Shown one piece after another: positions 9,541 through 18,220 of a DNA stretch of 64,000 nt. The notes beneath the pieces are model-generated. The model made no database searches and had not been told where the DNA came from. It saw only the letters and a program-made list of their open reading frames with translations. The DNA is from Bradyrhizobium sp. CCBAU 53340 (GTDB taxonomy: Bacteria > Pseudomonadota > Alphaproteobacteria > Rhizobiales > Xanthobacteraceae). Position numbers and translations under genes: made by a program. Every line of letters begins with the position of its first letter. The first letter of the stretch is position 1. Location: the NCBI RefSeq assembly GCF_015291645.1, contig NZ_CP030055.1:6448001-6512000 (forward strand), given 5' to 3'.

Positions 9541-10162
9541 TATTCCAGCAACGCAAGCCGTGGTGCTGGCCGGCGGTCTGGCACGGCGCATGGGCGGCGG
9601 CGACAAGCCGATGCGAACCATCGGCGGCCGCACCATCCTGGAGCGCGTGATCACGCGCCTGAAGCCTCAATGCAGTGGGCTGATCCTCAATGCGAATGGC
9701 GATCCCGCGCGTTTTGCGGCATTCGGATTGCAGGTCGTCGCCGACGACGTCCCCGGCTTTCCCGGCCCGCTCGCCGGCATCCTTGCCGCACTCGAATGGA
9801 CCGCAGCAAACCGACCGAAGATCGAATGGGTGCTCAGCGCCGCTGGCGACTGTCCGTTCCTGCCGCGCGATCTGGTCGCGCGCCTGCATGAGGCGCGCGC
9901 GAGAGAGAATGCGCAGCTCGCGGTCGCTGCTTCCGGCGACCAGTCGCATCCCGTGATCGGCCTGTGGCGCGTTGCCTTGCGCGACGAGCTGCGTCACGCC
10001 CTGGTCGTCGAGGATCTCCGCAAGATCGACCGCTGGACCGCGCGCTATCCACTCGCGACGGTGACATGGCCGGCCGAGCCGCTCGATCCGTTCTTCAACG
10101 CCAACACGGTCGAGGACATCGCCGAGGCTGAGCGGCTCGCGGCGCTGGATGATGCGGCCTAG
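9527..10162 (+). CDS. mobA: Molybdenum cofactor guanylyltransferase MobA
   Basis: This enzyme attaches GMP to molybdopterin to form MGD. The 211-residue protein opens with the nucleotidyltransferase signature [17 protein letters not shown]. It then shows [18 protein letters not shown] and SHPVIGLW, all characteristic of MobA. It uses a GTG start inside the end of fdhD (either 9527 or 9530), so the two genes are coupled. Together with mobB, moeA and fdhD it supplies the cofactor pathway for the neighbouring formate dehydrogenase. Confidence 0.95.
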   Translation: MVTTSIPATQAVVLAGGLARRMGGGDKPMRTIGGRTILERVITRLKPQCSGLILNANGDPARFAAFGLQVVADDVPGFPGPLAGILAALEWTAANRPKIEWVLSAAGDCPFLPRDLVARLHEARARENAQLAVAASGDQSHPVIGLWRVALRDELRHALVVEDLRKIDRWTARYPLATVTWPAEPLDPFFNANTVEDIAEAERLAALDDAA

Positions 10163-10232
10163 CGCTTAACGGGATATCGAACCGGATCGAGACGAGCTGC
10201 GACTACTGATCGGGACGCAGTCCGGATCAGCC

Positions 10233-10478
10233 ATGGCCGACTCTCTTCTGAATGCCATATTCGCAGTCGTCGATTTCGTGTTCGATCTCTCGAAAGCGAT
10301 CGACAGCACCAAACGGCTGAGCCAACAGGCCACGGGCAGCGACAAAATCGTCAACGTCCCGCCGGACCCGAAGCCGCTGCCGCCTGCAGCGCAGCGTGCG
10401 CTTGCGGAAGCCGAGGAACGCGAGCGTGCGCGCGAGCAGTCCCTTCAGGCCGCCAGCGGCACCGACCAGGCATCGTAG
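10233..10478 (+). CDS. Small hypothetical protein
   Basis: This is an 81-residue open frame starting MADSLLNAIFAVVDFVFDLSKAI. It has an amphipathic/hydrophobic N-terminal helix, a proline-rich middle (PPDPKPLPP) and a charged Ala/Glu/Arg helix (ALAEAEERERAREQ). It follows mobA on the same strand and its 3' end overlaps the 3' end of the convergent monooxygenase gene. No family was recognised. The composition is protein-like, but ribosome-binding evidence is weak. Confidence 0.45.
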   Translation: MADSLLNAIFAVVDFVFDLSKAIDSTKRLSQQATGSDKIVNVPPDPKPLPPAAQRALAEAEERERAREQSLQAASGTDQAS

Positions 10479-11572
10479 CCGTAGACCCAGCTCGTATCCG
10501 TCCGTTGTTTCAGCCAGATATTGGCGCGTGAGGTCTCCTGCACCCGGGTCGTCCGCTCCTTCCGTGTCGCCTCGAAGCGGCGGAAAGCATCTGCAACGCC
10601 ATCGCGGTCGATGCCGTCCAGACAGCGCGACAGCACTGCGGCATCCTCGATCGCCATGGCCGCGCCTTGCGCCATATAGGGCGTCATCGGATGGCAGGCG
10701 TCGCCGAGCAGCGTCACCTTGCCGTCGGCCCAGCGCTCCAGCGCATCGCGATCCATGATCGCCCATTTGTGCACGTCGGGACATGCCGCCAGCACCTGTC
10801 CGACCTGCGGATGAAAGCCTTCGAATGAGGCGCGCAAATCGCGCGCGTCGCCCTTCGCCGACCAGGACTCGATGCGGAAGTCCGGCTCCGGCTGGCTGGT
10901 GACGAGATAGACCTCGCTTCGATCAGGCTTGACGTAATAGATCACGATGTGACGGTCCTCGCCCCACCATTTGGTGCAGTCGTCGATCTTCTCGCCAAGC
11001 AGCGCAGCCGGATAGGTGGTACGATAGGCGATGCGGCCCGTGAATTTGACGGGCGCGGTATCGAACAGGATGTCACGCACCGCCGAATGCACGCCGTCCG
11101 CGCCGACCACCGCGTCCGCAACGGCGCTGGTGCCATCGGCGAAACTCATCCGGACGCCTTCGCCGGTCTCGTCGAGGCCGACGAGCTTGTGATTGAGCCT
11201 CACAAATTCATCCGGCACCGCGCTTGCCAGCGCCGCATGCAGATCACCGCGATGGGCGAGCAGATAGGGCGCTCCGAACCTCGCTTCCGCGCTCTCGCCA
11301 AAAATCATGTCGAACTTGATGTCGCCGCTCTTCCCATCGCGGTTGTTCCAGGACCGCGGATAGAACGCGTGCTCGCGCATTCGCGCCTCCAGCCCCAGCG
11401 CACGCAGCACTTTCATCGCGTTGCAGCCGATCTGGATACCGGCGCCGATGCGCGCAAACCGGGAGGCCTGCTCGTAGACCATCACGTTGATGCCGACCCG
11501 TCTCAGCGCCGCGGCGGTCGCAAGACCGCCCATGCCAGCACCGACGATCGCAATCGATAGCGGCCGCGCCAT
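10445..11572 (-). CDS. FAD-dependent aromatic monooxygenase, 6-hydroxynicotinate 3-monooxygenase (NicC)-like
   Basis: This 375-residue flavoprotein monooxygenase has the Rossmann motif IAIVGAGMGGLATAAAL, the GADGVHS motif and the FAD-ribityl motif LLGDACHPMTPYMAQGAAMAIEDA. Several stretches recall NicC of Pseudomonas nicotinate catabolism: KWWGEDRHIVIYYV, TRKERTTRVQ and the C-terminal WVYGYD. NicC hydroxylates and decarboxylates 6-hydroxynicotinate to 2,5-dihydroxypyridine. No other nicotinate genes (nicAB, nicX, nicD, nicF) are visible, so the substrate is uncertain and could be a related hydroxyaromatic acid. RBS AGGGGA precedes the ATG. It follows the moeA fusion gene on the same strand. 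Confidence 0.8.
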   Translation of the reverse strand: MARPLSIAIVGAGMGGLATAAALRRVGINVMVYEQASRFARIGAGIQIGCNAMKVLRALGLEARMREHAFYPRSWNNRDGKSGDIKFDMIFGESAEARFGAPYLLAHRGDLHAALASAVPDEFVRLNHKLVGLDETGEGVRMSFADGTSAVADAVVGADGVHSAVRDILFDTAPVKFTGRIAYRTTYPAALLGEKIDDCTKWWGEDRHIVIYYVKPDRSEVYLVTSQPEPDFRIESWSAKGDARDLRASFEGFHPQVGQVLAACPDVHKWAIMDRDALERWADGKVTLLGDACHPMTPYMAQGAAMAIEDAAVLSRCLDGIDRDGVADAFRRFEATRKERTTRVQETSRANIWLKQRTDTSWVYGYDAWSVPLAA

Positions 11573-11628
11573 CGTGTCCCCTACCCTGTCTGTCGCGCGG
11601 TTTGAATGCCACGTCGTCGTCAGTCGCC

Positions 11629-13590
11629 TTACGCGGGCCGGAAGCCTGCGCGCTCCAGTGCAGCTCTGGCTTCGACCGAGCCGAGTGCATCGAGGAACGT
11701 TTGCACGGCGAGACGCTGCTTGCGCGACGTCACCAGGGCAAAATCATAATGCTCTTCCGCAAACGGAATGAAACCGAGATTGGCCGCATGGGCGACCGGC
11801 GCAATGGTCATGCCCCAATCGGCGCGATGCTGCGCGACAGCCGCGGCGACCGCGTTGTGCGAGCGCGGCTGGTTCCAGTAACCTTCCGGGCGCGCGCCGC
11901 CGAGCAGCCGGTCGATCAGGATACGCGTGCCGGCGCCCTGGTTGCGATTGACCATGATACAGGCGGGATCAGCGAGCGCAGCGGCAACGGCCTCCTTCAC
12001 GCCGAGCCCCTCGAACCGCTTGTCGCCCTTGCGGAAGACGATGCCTTGCATTCGCCGCCAGCCCGGCACGAGTTCGAGCCCTTCGACGAGATAGGGCGTG
12101 TTGTAGGTCTCACTCTTGTCGTCGAACAGATGGATCGGCGCGAGATCGCATTCGCCGCGCTTCGCCGCCGCAAGCCCGCCGAGGCTGCCGACGGCAATTG
12201 AGCGCACGACGAGACCTGCGTGGGCAAGCTGCGCGGTGACGAGGTCGAGGCCGGTGCAATGGCTGCCGACGATAACGAGATCGGGCACCCGCACGTGCGG
12301 CGTGAACAACGTCACCTCGGCTGCGGTCCCGGCCGGCATCTGGTCGGTGAGCGCATCGATGCGCACGAAGCCGTCGGCCTGGGCGAACGAGGTGATCGCG
12401 CCGGAGCCCTTGCCGGAGGGATAGGCGATCAGGCCGTCCCTGCCCTCGACCAGCGAGACCATGACGAACTCGGTGCGGCCGAGCTCGGAGGCAATGCGCA
12501 CCGGCACGGTCGCACTCACCTTGGCATCGGAGCGCGGCGGCAGTCCGGCCATCCTGCGCAGCACCGGCACGATCATGTCGTGGAAGGTGAACATCGCCGA
12601 GGTCGGAAAGCCCGGCAGGAGCACCACCGGCTTACCGTCGCACACCGCAAGGCACAGTGGCTTGCCCGGCTTGAGTGCAACGCCATGCGCGATGATGCCG
12701 GGCTGGCCGAGCCGGCTGATGATACGATGGGACAGATCGCCCGCGCCCTTCGATGTGCCGCCCGAGAGCACCAGCATGTCGGCATCCGCCAGCGCGCGCC
12801 GCATCGTAGCTTCGAGCTTGGCTTCGTCGTCGGGAATGGCGCCGAGAAACACCGCCTCGCCACCATTCTCGTCGATCGCGGCTGTGACAATGGCGCCATT
12901 GGTGTCGTAGATGGCGGCGGGCCCAAGTGGCTCGCCGGGCTGCACCAACTCGTCGCCGGTGGAAATCACGGCAACGCGCGGCCTGCGCGCAACCTTCAGC
13001 TGGGCGATGCCGCAGGCCGCAAGCATGCCGATCTCGCGCGAGCCGATGATCGTGCCGGCACGCAGGAGTGCCTCGCCGCGCGCGATATCCGATCCGGCGC
13101 AGGATACGAATTGCCCTGGCGAGGCCGCGCGACGGACATCGATCGCACCAGCGTCAGCCGGTTGGGTATGTTCAACCATGACCACGGCATCGGCGCCACG
13201 TGGCAGCGGGCCGCCGGTCGCGATGGGCGTTGCGGTTCCCACGGCTACCTGCAGCACCGGCGCCGTGCCGCAGTGAATGGTCTCATCGTTCAGCGCAAGG
13301 CGCACGGGCGCGCCTTCGCGGGCTGCCGCAACATCCGCCGAACGCACGGCAAAGCCATCCACGTTGGAACGGTCGAACGGCGGCACGTCGATTGGTGCAG
13401 TGATGTCTTCGGCGAGGGCAGCGCCGAGCGCATCGGCAAGCTTGCGGGCCTCATTCGGAATGGAGCGCGGAAACAGCGCAGCGTCGAAGCGTGCCAGTGC
13501 CTCCTCGCGCGAGAGGATTTTTAGGAATTGCTCCTGCTCGAGAGCGCTGCGATCTGGCGGCTTTGGGATCATCGTCATGCCGGAACCCAT
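11629..13590 (-). CDS. MoeA-like protein fused to a periplasmic-binding-protein-like domain
   Basis: The 653-residue fusion has residues about 20-420 that are MoeA-like (PPFDRSNVDGFAVRS, GGPLPRGADAVVMVEHT, STGDELVQPGE, LSGGTSKGAGD, LLPGFPTSAMFTF). The C-terminal ~210 residues are a PBP-like ligand-binding domain (VIVGSHCTGLDLVTAQLA, VNRNQGAGTRILIDRLL, DWGMTIAPVAHAANLGF). Such fusions are known in prokaryotes and are usually annotated as molybdopterin biosynthesis protein. The C-terminal domain is of the same type as that of the divergent HTH regulator at 15982-16875. The gene starts one base after the stop of the next moeA-like gene. Whether it loads Mo or W, or senses the oxyanion, is not settled by sequence. 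Confidence 0.88.
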   Translation of the reverse strand: MGSGMTMIPKPPDRSALEQEQFLKILSREEALARFDAALFPRSIPNEARKLADALGAALAEDITAPIDVPPFDRSNVDGFAVRSADVAAAREGAPVRLALNDETIHCGTAPVLQVAVGTATPIATGGPLPRGADAVVMVEHTQPADAGAIDVRRAASPGQFVSCAGSDIARGEALLRAGTIIGSREIGMLAACGIAQLKVARRPRVAVISTGDELVQPGEPLGPAAIYDTNGAIVTAAIDENGGEAVFLGAIPDDEAKLEATMRRALADADMLVLSGGTSKGAGDLSHRIISRLGQPGIIAHGVALKPGKPLCLAVCDGKPVVLLPGFPTSAMFTFHDMIVPVLRRMAGLPPRSDAKVSATVPVRIASELGRTEFVMVSLVEGRDGLIAYPSGKGSGAITSFAQADGFVRIDALTDQMPAGTAAEVTLFTPHVRVPDLVIVGSHCTGLDLVTAQLAHAGLVVRSIAVGSLGGLAAAKRGECDLAPIHLFDDKSETYNTPYLVEGLELVPGWRRMQGIVFRKGDKRFEGLGVKEAVAAALADPACIMVNRNQGAGTRILIDRLLGGARPEGYWNQPRSHNAVAAAVAQHRADWGMTIAPVAHAANLGFIPFAEEHYDFALVTSRKQRLAVQTFLDALGSVEARAALERAGFRPA

Positions 13591-13591
13591 A

Positions 13592-14698
13592 TCATTCCCG
13601 CATCAGATAAGCATCGACCCGCTCGCCCGCTGCAAATCCCTCGTGGCTGGCAGGAATGAGCAGCCATGCATCCGCGCGGGCGATGGCGTGGAGCGGCCAT
13701 TCGCCCACGGCAAGCGGCATCCACGCTTTATGTTCCTCGGCCAGCAAAGCGATCTCGGCGATGCCGACGCTGGAGGCGATCTTCCGTGCCAGCGGCAAGG
13801 TCACCGTGCGGCGCGGCTGTCGCGCCGACAGTCGATCAACCAACGGAAGCACCAGTGCAAGCCAGGCCGCAAGTGCCGGACCGGGCGCCCCGGGTAAGGC
13901 GGCGGCAGGAACTTTTCCGAGTTGCCCAGCGGCTGCGGTGCGTCCGGGCTGGAGCGCAAGGCCGTGAACGAACTCCGCTCCGCGCTGCGCCAGCGCCATG
14001 ACTGTGGCATCCCCGCGACCGCCGCCGCTGCCGCCAACGGTCAGCAGGAGGTCGCAGGCGGTGACGTCGAGCGCCTCCGCGATCGATGTCACATCGCGCG
14101 AGCCGGCTTCATGCGTGCTCACATCGAGTCCCGCCGCGCGCGCGAGATCGGCAATCATCTGCATCGTCACCGTTGCGCCCGGCACGTTGACGATGCGCAG
14201 CCGGGGCCGCCTGACGCTGAGCTTGTCACTGCCGGCGGCACGCGCGAGCAACAAGGCTGCAGCACCGACGGGATATCCCGCCGCGGCCGCGGGCGAGCTT
14301 TCGGCGATGTCACTCCCACGACGGCCGACGCCTTGCCCCGGAACGCCTTCCGCCAGCACCTGGGCGAGCGGACCCGACACCTCGACAGCGTCAATGTCGA
14401 GCACGCAGTCGCATCCCGCCGGCATCACGTCGCCGGCGTCGACCCACGCTGGAAGCTCGGCCAGCGGCAGCGGCGAATAAGAAGACGCGCCGACAAGATC
14501 GTTGGCGCTGAGCGCCCAGCCGTCCACAGCGGCGATGTCACGCGGCGGATGGGCTGGCAGCAGCGGCATCCCCGCCGAGATACAGCCCGCCGCTTCGGTC
14601 AAAGACAGTTCGACTGGTGCGATCGGATCAACGGTCTTCAACAGCGCGGTGAGCGCTGTATCGAGCGGCGTGAGCGAGGGCGGCAGGCGCTGGGTCAT
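13592..14698 (-). CDS. Divergent MoeA-family molybdopterin-binding protein
   Basis: This 368-residue protein has a weak MoeA layout: DIAAVDGWALSANDL in place of the usual VDGYA region, VMPAGCDCVLDIDAVEV, RRPRLRIVNVPGA, LLLTVGGSGGGRGDATV and ALPGAPGPALAAWLAL. It is shorter and more divergent than the canonical MoeA, and the catalytic TTGG(V/T)SxG loop is altered to TVGGSGGGRGD. It lies between the TupA-like binding protein and the MoeA-PBP fusion in an apparent three-gene minus-strand operon. A modified MoeA specialised for another oxyanion, or a regulator-like partner of the fusion, are both possible. Confidence 0.8.
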   Translation of the reverse strand: MTQRLPPSLTPLDTALTALLKTVDPIAPVELSLTEAAGCISAGMPLLPAHPPRDIAAVDGWALSANDLVGASSYSPLPLAELPAWVDAGDVMPAGCDCVLDIDAVEVSGPLAQVLAEGVPGQGVGRRGSDIAESSPAAAAGYPVGAAALLLARAAGSDKLSVRRPRLRIVNVPGATVTMQMIADLARAAGLDVSTHEAGSRDVTSIAEALDVTACDLLLTVGGSGGGRGDATVMALAQRGAEFVHGLALQPGRTAAAGQLGKVPAAALPGAPGPALAAWLALVLPLVDRLSARQPRRTVTLPLARKIASSVGIAEIALLAEEHKAWMPLAVGEWPLHAIARADAWLLIPASHEGFAAGERVDAYLMRE

Positions 14699-14752
14699 GC
14701 CTCATGATGGATCACGCATCGCGCGGTTTGGCAACCGCCGGTGCCTCGACCG

Positions 14753-15586
14753 TCAACCGCCCGGCTTGTCCGCATTCGGAAAGAACAGCTGATGTCCGTC
14801 GACCTTGTAGCCGGCGATGGCCGCCTGTCCCTCCGACGAGATCAGCCAGTCGATGAAAGTCTGCCCCAGCTCCTTCTGGACGTTCGGATGCTTCTCCGGA
14901 TTCACCAGCATCACGCCATATTGGTTGAGCAGACGCTTGTCGCCCTCGACGACGATGTCGAGATCGCCGCGATCTTTGAACGCGATCCAGCTGGCCCGGT
15001 CCGAGAGGACATAGGCATTCGCCGTCCGTGCAGCGTCGAGGGCGGCGGTCATGCCCTGCCCGCTCTCGCGATACCAGGCCCCCTTGGTCTTGGCGATGTC
15101 GATGCCGGCGACGATCCAGAGCGCAAGCTCCGCCGCGTGGGTGCCGGAGCGATCGTCGCGCGTCACGAATGGCGCGCCCTTGGCCTCGATCGCCTTCAGC
15201 GCTGTGGCGATGTCCTTGCCCTTGACGGCGGCGGGATCGCTCTTTGGTCCGATCAGCACGAAGTCGTTGTACATCACGTCAAAGCGCTTGGTGGCGAAAC
15301 CGTCAGCGACGAACTTCTCCTCCTGCGGCCGGGCATGCAGCAACACCACGTCGGCCTCGCCTCGTCGCGCGCCATCGAGCACCTCGTCGCTGCGGCGCGC
15401 GATCACCGTCACCTCGATGCCGGTCTTGGCGCGGAAGATCGGCAGCAGATAGTCGAGAAGGCCGGAGTCCTGCGTCGACGTCGTCGAGGCCAGGACGATC
15501 GCGCGCTCTTCGGCCGCCGGGGCTGAAATGGTCCCGGCAAGGCCGCAGAGAAGCGCAAGTGCAACGGTCAGACGGCGAACAGCCAT
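14753..15586 (-). CDS. tupA: Tungstate/molybdate ABC transporter substrate-binding protein, TupA-like
   Basis: This exported binding protein of about 277 residues has a signal peptide (MAVRRLTVALALLCGLAGTISAPAAE). The mature start VLASTTSTQDSGLLDYLLPIF matches the TTSTQDSGL oxyanion-binding loop of TupA-type tungstate receptors. Also visible are RRSDEVLDGARRGEADVVLLHAR and FVTRDDRSGTH. No TupB permease or TupC ATPase gene adjoins it; the next genes are moeA-like. It may use a permease encoded elsewhere or act in sensing. ATG 15586 gives a clean signal peptide with GAGGGAA upstream; the earlier in-frame ATG at 15616 is less likely. Confidence 0.88.
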   Translation of the reverse strand: MAVRRLTVALALLCGLAGTISAPAAEERAIVLASTTSTQDSGLLDYLLPIFRAKTGIEVTVIARRSDEVLDGARRGEADVVLLHARPQEEKFVADGFATKRFDVMYNDFVLIGPKSDPAAVKGKDIATALKAIEAKGAPFVTRDDRSGTHAAELALWIVAGIDIAKTKGAWYRESGQGMTAALDAARTANAYVLSDRASWIAFKDRGDLDIVVEGDKRLLNQYGVMLVNPEKHPNVQKELGQTFIDWLISSEGQAAIAGYKVDGHQLFFPNADKPGG

Positions 15587-15981
15587 GCGGGGTTCCCTCG
15601 GATAGGCCCCGATCATGATGATCGATTGCGCCGCACTCGTGACAATCTGGTCGCGAAAACACCAGGAAATAGAGCCCGGATTTGGTCACTACCGAGAGGC
15701 AGGCTTGCAACGCATCCGCGAGCCCGCCGAAGCGATCGTATCGGGAATTTTCGGCAATCAATCAACCGGCGCGTTGATTGCAGTTGCGCCCACAATCACG
15801 GGCCGCAAGGCTCGCGCCATTCGAGCCTCGCAAGATCGTCAACCAAAACCAAAACACGTGTCAGGATGTGTTGCAAAGCAACGAGATCATCGGGCATGGT
15901 TCGCGCGGACAAAAATCGAAGTGCAGAATTCCACCTGCGTTGAACGTCAAAAAGAAGCAAGAATTTGCATAGGAATGCAGG
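15587..15981. promoter_or_regulatory. Divergent promoter region between tupA-like and HTH-PBP regulator genes, with inverted repeat
   Basis: This 395-bp gap lies between divergent genes and has no convincing ORF. At 15759-15780 it has perfect 8-bp arms CAATCAAC and GTTGATTG around CGGCGC. An overlapping dyad GCAATCAA / TTGATTGC lies at 15754-15781. The position suits an operator of the adjacent HTH regulator. The right part is A-rich, with lower GC than the flanking genes. Confidence 0.45.
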
Positions 15982-16875
15982 ATGGAATTCCTGACGACCA
16001 GCGAAGCCGCTGACTATCTCCGCTTAGGCGAACGCAAGCTCTACGAACTCGTCACCACCGGCGCGATCCCCTGCACCAAGGTGACCGGCAAATGGCTCTT
16101 CCCGCGACACGAGCTCGATCTCTGGGTGCTGTCCGGAATGGCGCGTCCGGCAGGGATGCTGATCGCTGAGCCGCCGCCGGTGGTGGGCGGCAGCCAGGAC
16201 GAGCTTCTGGATTGGAGCCTGCGTGAGTCCGGCTCCGGCCTGGGATCGATGACCGAAGGCAGCGCGCGCGGGCTCGAGCGGCTGCAACGCGGCGAGGTCG
16301 TGGCGGCCGCGGTGCACTTCCACAGCCTCGATGCCGAGGGCAATCTCGCCCCCAACGCCAGCGTAACGGCACTGCGGGACGCGCCGGATCTGCATGACGC
16401 GCTGCTGGTTGCCTTCGTGCGCCGCGAGCAGGGCCTCGTACTGCAGCGGGGCAATCCGAAGCAACTGCGCAGTCTCGACGACGTGCTCGCGCTCGGCGCC
16501 CGGATGGCGATGCGGCAACGGGGCACCGGCGCGCAGATGCTGCTCGACATGCTCTTGACGCGCGCAGGTGCCTCGACGCGTGATTTGCGACGGGTGGAGA
16601 CGTCGGCCCTCACGGGTCCGGATCTTGCCGAGATGGTCCGCGCCGGACAGGCCGATTGCGGTGTCGCAACGCGCGCGGCGGCGCGCTCGGCCGGGCTCGA
16701 TTTCGTGCCGCTGGCCTGGGAGAATTTTGACCTTGCGATGCGGCAACGCAGCTATTTCCGCCCGGCCATGCAGGCCCTGATCCGATTCCTCAGCGAACAG
16801 CGGCTGCGCCAGCGCGCCGAGGAGTTCACCGGCTACGATCCCTCACCCGCCGGACAGATCCGCTTCGCGGCCTGA
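15982..16875 (+). CDS. HTH (excisionase-like) transcriptional regulator with a PBP-like sensor domain
   Basis: This 297-residue regulator has residues 1-55 that form a MerR/excisionase-type helix-turn-helix: FLTTSEAADYLRLGERKLYELVTTGAIPCTKVTGKWLFPRHELDLWV. The remainder is a periplasmic-binding-like sensor (RQRGTGAQMLLDMLLTRAG, LAEMVRAGQADCGVATRAAA, LAWENFDLAMRQRSYF). The same domain type ends the MoeA fusion encoded across the divergent promoter. Context (TupA-like receptor, two MoeA homologues) suggests it senses molybdate, tungstate or the cofactor and controls the divergent operon. The ligand is inference. The ATG has a short A/G-rich upstream stretch. Confidence 0.85.
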   Translation: MEFLTTSEAADYLRLGERKLYELVTTGAIPCTKVTGKWLFPRHELDLWVLSGMARPAGMLIAEPPPVVGGSQDELLDWSLRESGSGLGSMTEGSARGLERLQRGEVVAAAVHFHSLDAEGNLAPNASVTALRDAPDLHDALLVAFVRREQGLVLQRGNPKQLRSLDDVLALGARMAMRQRGTGAQMLLDMLLTRAGASTRDLRRVETSALTGPDLAEMVRAGQADCGVATRAAARSAGLDFVPLAWENFDLAMRQRSYFRPAMQALIRFLSEQRLRQRAEEFTGYDPSPAGQIRFAA

Positions 16876-16978
16876 GATTGACGCCCACCCCAAAATAGTT
16901 GCAAAAGAAACCAATTCAGCCGGGCCATACCCGGCATAGCAACTTTCGGCCAATGCGCCGGATCAGGGGAGGACAAGC

Positions 16979-18193
16979 GTGAATCCAGCGAGATTTGGAC
17001 TGCCGGTCGCGGCCGCCTTGGCGGCGGCGCTGCTATCGGGGGCCGCAACGGCGCAGGTATCCGACGACGTCGTCAAGATCGGCGTGCTCACCGACATGAA
17101 CGGCCCGGCCTCCGCGCCGACCGGCCAGGGCTCGGTGACGGCGGCGCAGATGGCGATCGACGATTTCGGCGGCACCGTGCTCGGCAAGCCGATCAGCATC
17201 GTGATCGGCGACCACCAGCTCAAGGCCGACATCGGCGCGGCGATCGCGCGGCGCTGGTACGACGTCGACCAGGTCGACCTGATCGTCGACGTGCCGGTCT
17301 CGGCCGTGGGCCTCGCGGTGCAGAACATCGCCAACGAGAAGAAGCGGCTGTTCATCACCCACTCCACCGGTACCGCCGATTTCCACGGCAAGTTCTGCTC
17401 GCCCTACGCGATGCAGTGGGTGTTCGACACCCGCGCGCTCGCGGTCGGCACCGCGGACGCCGTGGTCAAGCGCGGCGGCGACAGCTGGTTCTTCATCACC
17501 GACGACTACGCCTTCGGTCACTCGCTGGAGCGCGACGCCTCCAGCGTCATCACCGCCAATGGCGGCAAGGTGCTGGGCTCGGTGAAGCCGCCCTTGGCAA
17601 CGTCCGACCTCTCCTCCTTCGTGGTGCAGGCGCAGGCCTCCAAGGCCAAGATCATCGGCATTGCGGCTGGCCCCCCCAACAACATGAACGAGATCAAGAC
17701 CGGCTCGGAATTCGGCGTGTTCAAGGGCGGCCAGCAGATGGCGGCGCTGCTGGCGCTGATCACCGACATCCACGGCCTCGGCCTGCAGGCCGCGCAGGGC
17801 CTGCTGCTGACGACCTCGTTCTACTGGGACATGGACGACAAGACCCGCGAATGGTCGAAGCGCTATTTCGCCAAGATGAACAAGATGCCGACGATGTGGC
17901 AGGCCGGCGTCTATTCCAGCGTGATGCACTATCTCAACGCCATCAAGGAAACCGGCACCGACGATCCGCTCAAGGTCGCCGCCGCCATGCGCGCAAAGCC
18001 GGTCGAGGATTTCTTCGCCCGCCACGGCAAGCTTCGCGATGACAATCTGATGGTGCACGACCTCTGGCTGGTGCAGGTGAAGACGCCGGAGGAGAGCAAG
18101 TATCCGTGGGACTATTACAAGATCCTCGCGACGATTCCCGGCGACAAGGCCTTCGGCCCGCCGGACCCGGCGTGTCCGATGCTGAAGAAGTGA
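16979..18193 (+). CDS. ABC transporter substrate-binding protein, branched-chain amino acid/amide type
   Basis: This 404-residue exported type I binding protein begins with a signal peptide (MNPARFGLPVAAALAAALLSGAATAQ). The family core follows: VVKIGVLTDMNGPASAPTGQGSVTAAQMAIDDFGG, then THSTGTADFHG, WFFITDDYAFG and WQAGVYSSVMHYLNAIKETG. A GTG start is chosen because GGGGAGGA lies five bases upstream. No permease or ATPase gene adjoins it. In Bradyrhizobium such solitary receptors are common and usually bind small aromatic or aliphatic acids or amides. The specific ligand cannot be read from sequence. Confidence 0.9.
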   Translation: MNPARFGLPVAAALAAALLSGAATAQVSDDVVKIGVLTDMNGPASAPTGQGSVTAAQMAIDDFGGTVLGKPISIVIGDHQLKADIGAAIARRWYDVDQVDLIVDVPVSAVGLAVQNIANEKKRLFITHSTGTADFHGKFCSPYAMQWVFDTRALAVGTADAVVKRGGDSWFFITDDYAFGHSLERDASSVITANGGKVLGSVKPPLATSDLSSFVVQAQASKAKIIGIAAGPPNNMNEIKTGSEFGVFKGGQQMAALLALITDIHGLGLQAAQGLLLTTSFYWDMDDKTREWSKRYFAKMNKMPTMWQAGVYSSVMHYLNAIKETGTDDPLKVAAAMRAKPVEDFFARHGKLRDDNLMVHDLWLVQVKTPEESKYPWDYYKILATIPGDKAFGPPDPACPMLKK

Positions 18194-18220
18194 GAACCTG
18201 ACGGTCGCTTCAGGCGACCG

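Noticed and set aside
12220..13524. 434-residue open frame opposite the MoeA-PBP fusion
   Set aside because: Antisense shadow of clear MoeA motifs; the translation lacks any family pattern.
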